This document shows, one piece after another, positions 52,839 through 56,098 of a stretch of DNA of 56,098 nucleotides. Position numbers and translations under genes: made by a program. The notes beneath the pieces were generated by a model, which worked only from the letters and a program-made list of their open reading frames with translations, was not told where the DNA came from and ran no database searches. Position 1 is the stretch's first letter. Each line of letters begins with the position of its first letter. Source of the stretch: Sporomusaceae bacterium (GTDB taxonomy: Bacteria; Bacillota; Negativicutes; Acidaminococcales; JAJUGR01); the NCBI GenBank assembly GCA_029265905.1, contig JAJUGR010000015.1, positions 1 through 56,098 on the forward strand, in the 5' to 3' direction.

Positions 52839-54140
52839 ATGTCTTTATTAGCCATAGTCGGGTTTGTCATGGTGGCAGTCTTTATGCTGCTCATCATGAC
52901 AAAAAAATTGCATCCTGCAGTCGCACTGATAGTTGTACCGTTTTTTGTTGCGCTTAGCTTTGGTTGGGGGCCGGAGTCGGGCAAATGGATTGTGGCCGGC
53001 GTGAGGAAGGTCGTACCGACCAGCGTCATGCTATGCTTTGCCATCGTTTATTTTGGCGTTCTCATTGATGTTGGTTTCTTTGATCCGCTGGTAAATAAAA
53101 TCCTGCAGTTTGTTAAAGGCGATCCGGTGAGGCTTTGCGTTGGCACAGCGGTTCTGGCGGCGATCGTTGCCTTGGATGGCGATGGCGCAACCACTTATAT
53201 GGTCACTTGCACCGCGTTGCTCCCGCTGCACAGAAAACTCGGCATCAGGCCGATTCTGCTGCCCACGCTGTGTTTGATGCAAGTCAGCATCATGAACATT
53301 CTCCCCTGGGGCGGACCGTCCGGCCGCGTATTGATCGTGACCGAAACAAGCGTTTCGCAACTGTTTGGACCATTAGGGCCAAGCCTTGCGGTCGCCCTCG
53401 TCTGGGTATGTCTAGTTGCTTACTACTGGGGATTGCAAGAAAGAAAACGCCTTGGCGTGCTGAGTTTTTCGGCCGACGAATATTCTGAGTTCATTGCTGG
53501 ATCTGCTCAGGAACGCCCAAAACAAGCGGTGTATATATGGTGGATCAATTTGGCGATGACGATTGGCCTGCTCGTTATGCTAATGATGGAAATTATTCCG
53601 TTGGCGGCGATGTTTACCTTGGCGGCCGCCTTTGCCTTGATCATTAACTACCGCACCGTCAAGGATCAAGCGGTGGTGATTGAAAAACTCGCCCCGGATT
53701 GTTTGAATATCATTATCTTGACGTTTGCGGCCGGTGCGTTTGTCGGCATTATGGAAGGAAGCAAGATGATCGGGGAAATGGCTAAGGCGCTTGTCAACCT
53801 GATTCCGACTGATTTAGGCGCGCATTTAGGCTTTATCTCCAGCTTCTTAAGTATCCCGGGAACCTACTTCCTCAGCAATGACGCTTATTATTATGGCGTC
53901 TTGCCCGTATTCCTAAAAACAGCCGCCGCCTACAACGTCACGCCGGTTGCTATGGGAATTGGCGCACTGATTGGGCAAGGGGTGCATTTGTTGAGCCCAT
54001 TGGTCGCTTCGACGTACCTGCTGGTTGGCTTGTGCAAGGTTGATTACGGCGAATTGCAGAAATTTGCGATGTTGCCCTGTCTATCTATTTCAATGGTGAT
54101 GCTGGTAGTGGCCATGCTGCTGGGACATGTGAAATTTTAA
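52839..54140 (+). CDS. CitMHS-family citrate:cation transporter
   Basis: A 433-residue membrane transporter with about 11-12 helices. The family pattern is visible in ALDGDGATTYMVTC, ILPWGGPSGRVL, FAAGAFVGIMEGSKM and LSNDAYYYGVLPV. Characterised members import citrate with a divalent metal. It is the second carboxylate transporter of the cluster and has its own operator candidate. AGGTCAGGAGT precedes the ATG. Confidence 0.92.
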   Translation: MSLLAIVGFVMVAVFMLLIMTKKLHPAVALIVVPFFVALSFGWGPESGKWIVAGVRKVVPTSVMLCFAIVYFGVLIDVGFFDPLVNKILQFVKGDPVRLCVGTAVLAAIVALDGDGATTYMVTCTALLPLHRKLGIRPILLPTLCLMQVSIMNILPWGGPSGRVLIVTETSVSQLFGPLGPSLAVALVWVCLVAYYWGLQERKRLGVLSFSADEYSEFIAGSAQERPKQAVYIWWINLAMTIGLLVMLMMEIIPLAAMFTLAAAFALIINYRTVKDQAVVIEKLAPDCLNIIILTFAAGAFVGIMEGSKMIGEMAKALVNLIPTDLGAHLGFISSFLSIPGTYFLSNDAYYYGVLPVFLKTAAAYNVTPVAMGIGALIGQGVHLLSPLVASTYLLVGLCKVDYGELQKFAMLPCLSISMVMLVVAMLLGHVKF

Positions 54141-54146
54141 CTGGAT

Positions 54147-54180
54147 ACAAAAAATCCGCTCTTATGGGCGGATTTTTTGT
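54147..54180 (+). terminator. terminator after the CitMHS gene
   Basis: ACAAAAAATCCGC (54147-54159) pairs with GCGGATTTTTTGT (54168-54180). Confidence 0.95.
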
Positions 54181-54271
54181 TATAACAGCGGTTCGCTGCA
54201 GGAGATAAAGTCTTCTTAGAGAATCACTACCAATAAACCCAAAAGGAAGCGTTGATCAAGGAGGACACTGG

Positions 54272-55435
54272 ATGAATAACTTTGTGCTTCACAATCCGAC
54301 GAAAATAATCTTCGGCAAGGATACAATCAAGGAAATCGGGCCGGAAATGGCGAAGTTCGGGGTGAAAAAAGCGCTCCTTGTTTACGGGCGGGCTTCGATC
54401 AAGAAAAACGGCGTGTTCGAGCAAGTAAGCGCATCACTGCAGATGGCCGGGATTAACGCCGTTGAATTTGGCGGGATTCAGTCGAATCCGGTTTTATCGA
54501 AGGTGCGGGCCGGCATCGACCTGGCGCGGCAAGAAGGATGCGACGCGGTTTTGGCAGTGGGCGGCGGGAGCGTCTATGACTCGTCAAAAGCAATTGCGGC
54601 CGGCGTGCAATACGAGGGCGACGTCTGGGATTTTTTCGGCCGCCGCAAAATACCAGCCGCGGCGCTGCCGATTTTCGGCGTGCTGACGATTTCCGCCACG
54701 GGCAGCGAAATGAACGCCTTGGGGGTCGTGACGAACGAGGATGCCAAGCGCAAATGGCCGTTCACTTCGCCGGTCTTGTATCCGAAGGTGTCGGTTATTG
54801 ATCCGAGCATCCAGGCGACGCTGCCGGCCCACCAGACGGCCAATGCCGCGGTGGATATCATTGCCCACGTGATGGAGCTATATTTTGACGGCACTGAGAA
54901 CAACGATGTTATGGACGAGTATTCAGAAGGCATCATCCGCACGGTCATAAAGCACGCGCCGATTTTGCTGGCTGATCCGGCCAACTATGAGTCGCGGGCG
55001 CAGCTCGCCTGGTGCGCCACCTTGGCCCTCAATGGCAGCAATGCGCCGGGGCGCCGCGGCGGCGACTTCGCCTCGCACGGGATCGAGCACGCCTTGAGCG
55101 CTTGGAATGATATTGCGCATGGTGCCGGTTTGGCGATCGTCTTCCCCGCTTGGATGAAGTATGTTTATAAGGACAATCCGCAGGCTTTCCTGCGCTTTGG
55201 CGAGAAGGTGTTCGGCATCATCGAGGGCGGCGAGGAGGAGCGGATTTTGGCTGCCATAGATGCTTTGCAAAAATTCTTTAGCCGCCTGGGCGCGCCTAAG
55301 TCCATGCGCGAAGCGGGCTACAGCAAAGCGGATTTGCCGGCGATCGCCGAGATCGCCGCCGGCCTCGGCTTGCTTGGCAATAAGAAAAAATTGTCCCAGG
55401 CGGATATTTTGGCGATTTTAGAACTGGCCTGGTAG
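54272..55435 (+). CDS. iron-containing alcohol dehydrogenase (butanol dehydrogenase-like)
   Basis: A 387-residue group III alcohol dehydrogenase. The NAD(P) site is LAVGGGSVYDSSKAIAAG; iron ligands fall in AAVDIIAHVMELYFDG and SHGIEHALSAWNDIAHGAG. Relatives BdhA/YugJ reduce aldehydes such as butyraldehyde. AAGGAGG precedes the ATG. It is separated from the transporter by a terminator, so its link to the carboxylate cluster is only positional; a half-site ATCACTA lies at 54223-54229. Confidence 0.95.
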   Translation: MNNFVLHNPTKIIFGKDTIKEIGPEMAKFGVKKALLVYGRASIKKNGVFEQVSASLQMAGINAVEFGGIQSNPVLSKVRAGIDLARQEGCDAVLAVGGGSVYDSSKAIAAGVQYEGDVWDFFGRRKIPAAALPIFGVLTISATGSEMNALGVVTNEDAKRKWPFTSPVLYPKVSVIDPSIQATLPAHQTANAAVDIIAHVMELYFDGTENNDVMDEYSEGIIRTVIKHAPILLADPANYESRAQLAWCATLALNGSNAPGRRGGDFASHGIEHALSAWNDIAHGAGLAIVFPAWMKYVYKDNPQAFLRFGEKVFGIIEGGEEERILAAIDALQKFFSRLGAPKSMREAGYSKADLPAIAEIAAGLGLLGNKKKLSQADILAILELAW

Positions 55436-55464
55436 AAAAAAAGCGAATACGAGGGGGCGAAGCG

Positions 55465-55749
55465 ATGAATCTGACGTATCAGGAGATTGCGGATTGGGGC
55501 ATCATCCGGCGGCAATGGCTTGGCGAGGTTGGCGACTATGAAGCGATTTTGGAAAAGCACGAGGAGGACCGCTTCACCGTCCATATTCGCCACAAGGTGA
55601 AGGACATCAGCTACTACAGCTACTGGTCTTACAACGGCAGCCAGACGTTTGATTCGGTTGAGGCGGCGGCGGCTTTTGCCGAGCGCACGGTCGCCCGGAT
55701 GGCGGCGGGCGATTTCACCGGCTGCGAGGGAAAAGACGTGGGTAAATAG
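55465..55749 (+). CDS. 94-aa hypothetical protein
   Basis: A 94-residue soluble protein, beginning MNLTYQEIADWGIIRRQWLG, with aromatic repeats (DISYYSYWSYNG) and an alanine-rich helix. No family is recognised. It follows the alcohol dehydrogenase by 29 bases with a GAGGGGG ribosome-binding site, and shares its terminator. Confidence 0.75.
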   Translation: MNLTYQEIADWGIIRRQWLGEVGDYEAILEKHEEDRFTVHIRHKVKDISYYSYWSYNGSQTFDSVEAAAAFAERTVARMAAGDFTGCEGKDVGK

Positions 55750-55798
55750 CGCAAAAACACGCTCTTCCAAAAGACAAAGGGGAGAGCGTGTTTTTGCG
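55750..55798 (+). terminator. terminator after the 94-aa protein gene
   Basis: A perfect 16-bp inverted repeat (55750-55765 with 55783-55798); the descending arm contains GTGTTTTTGCG. It begins right after the stop codon. Confidence 0.9.
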
Positions 55799-55867
55799 GC
55801 GCAAGGATTTTGGTGCTTTAGTGCGAATTAGTAGATACATGAGGGAATTTCATAATTCCCGCTAAAA

Positions 55868-55876
55868 TTATCCACA
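55868..55876 (+). other. isolated DnaA box
   Basis: A perfect TTATCCACA in the 55799-56024 gap, about 15.7 kb from the origin. A small hairpin GGGAATT/AATTCCC precedes it at 55843-55860. Confidence 0.6.
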
Positions 55877-55892
55877 AGGCAAAACCCCACCC

Positions 55893-55925
55893 AAATCGGC
55901 CCCTTTTTCAAAAAGCAACCGATTT
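55893..55925 (-). terminator. hairpin, possible terminator of the gene at the right edge
   Basis: AAATCGG (55893-55899) pairs with CCGATTT (55919-55925), with an inner CTTTTT/AAAAAG palindrome. It lies about 100 bases after the minus-strand stop codon at 56025, with no uninterrupted U-tract. Confidence 0.4.
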
Positions 55926-56024
55926 AGCAGATTAAAATCCAAGCCGAATTAACCTTGCTCTTAAAAAAGGGCAGACTTAACCCAGGTCAGTTCCTTAATC
56001 GAAAAAAGGATATCGTAATGCCTA

Positions 56025-56098
56025 TTAAACTGCTTGCTGCGACTGCTTTGCTTGACGATTTACAGCAATCGTCCCGGCGAGCAGCGTAATGCAGCATA
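56025..56098 (-). CDS. C-terminal end of a probable membrane protein
   Basis: The last 23 codons of a minus-strand gene read ITLLAGTIAVNRQAK near the end and stop with TAA at 56027..56025. A hydrophobic stretch followed by a basic, glutamine-rich tail is typical of the last helix of a transporter. The family cannot be named. Confidence 0.5.
   Translation of the reverse strand, partial: CCITLLAGTIAVNRQAKQSQQAV

Noticed and set aside
56018-56089. 23-codon plus-strand frame starting with ATG after AAAGGA
   Set aside because: It overlaps the C-terminal end of a more protein-like minus-strand frame and is too short to support.

Overview
This window spans the replication origin of a bacterial chromosome. 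The organism is probably a low-GC-lineage Firmicute, and the gene content fits a Negativicutes/Sporomusaceae-type anaerobe with moderately high GC. The reasons are the order rpmH-oriC-dnaA-dnaN-yaaA-recF-DUF721-remB-gyrB, strong AGGAGG ribosome-binding sites with many GTG and TTG starts, separate parB and noc genes beside jag-yidC-rnpA, a LonC protease next to dnaB, and an oxygen-sensitive pyruvate formate-lyase system. The taxonomic placement is an inference from layout. No rRNA, insertion sequence, prophage or CRISPR array is visible.

Layout. Almost every gene left of about 38.1 kb lies on the minus strand and almost every gene right of 38.6 kb lies on the plus strand, so transcription runs with two forks leaving an origin at 38.2-40.2 kb. 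From left to right: (a) 0-4 kb holds the start of an unknown minus-strand gene behind a three-way-junction leader, a head-on DUF2148 iron-sulfur gene pair, a 54-residue membrane peptide, an SPL-type radical SAM protein, a zinc-ribbon protein and a YdcF-type protein. (b) 4.2-4.8 kb is a six-gene tRNA operon (Lys-Lys-Glu-Val-Asp-Phe) with a perfect promoter. (c) 4.9-15.4 kb is housekeeping: purA, dnaB, lonC, gdpP-rplI, yybS, rpsF-ssb-rpsR and ychF. (d) 15.5-19.7 kb has a radical SAM protein and pflA/pflB. (e) 19.7-26.8 kb is a branched-chain amino acid ABC transport cluster with two paralogous binding lipoproteins and a CBS-ACT sensor-like protein at its tail. (f) 26.9-38.1 kb has an M23 peptidase, DUF4446, DUF554, parAB with two parS sites, noc, rsmG, mnmG, mnmE, jag, yidC, yidD, rnpA and rpmH. 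(g) 38.2-40.2 kb is a bipartite oriC around dnaA, with a DnaA-trio-like element before dnaN. (h) 40.2-45.7 kb is the overlapping dnaN-yaaA-recF-DUF721-remB-gyrB block. (i) 45.9-55.8 kb is accessory catabolism: a PHP phosphatase, an IclR regulator, a class III CoA-transferase, an HMG-CoA-lyase-family enzyme, two carboxylate transporters, an amidohydrolase and an iron alcohol dehydrogenase.

How it works together. The central part replicates and segregates the chromosome and supports translation and membrane insertion. The most suggestive less-charted elements are regulatory: a compact RNA that sequesters the start site at the left edge, candidate terminator/antiterminator leaders before purA and pflB, a palindrome shared by two intergenic regions of the IclR-linked carboxylate cluster, and direct repeats before the amino-acid binding protein. 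The IclR cluster reads as a pathway that imports a branched hydroxy di- or tricarboxylic acid, activates it with CoA and cleaves it to acetyl-CoA plus a keto acid; the substrate is not known from sequence.
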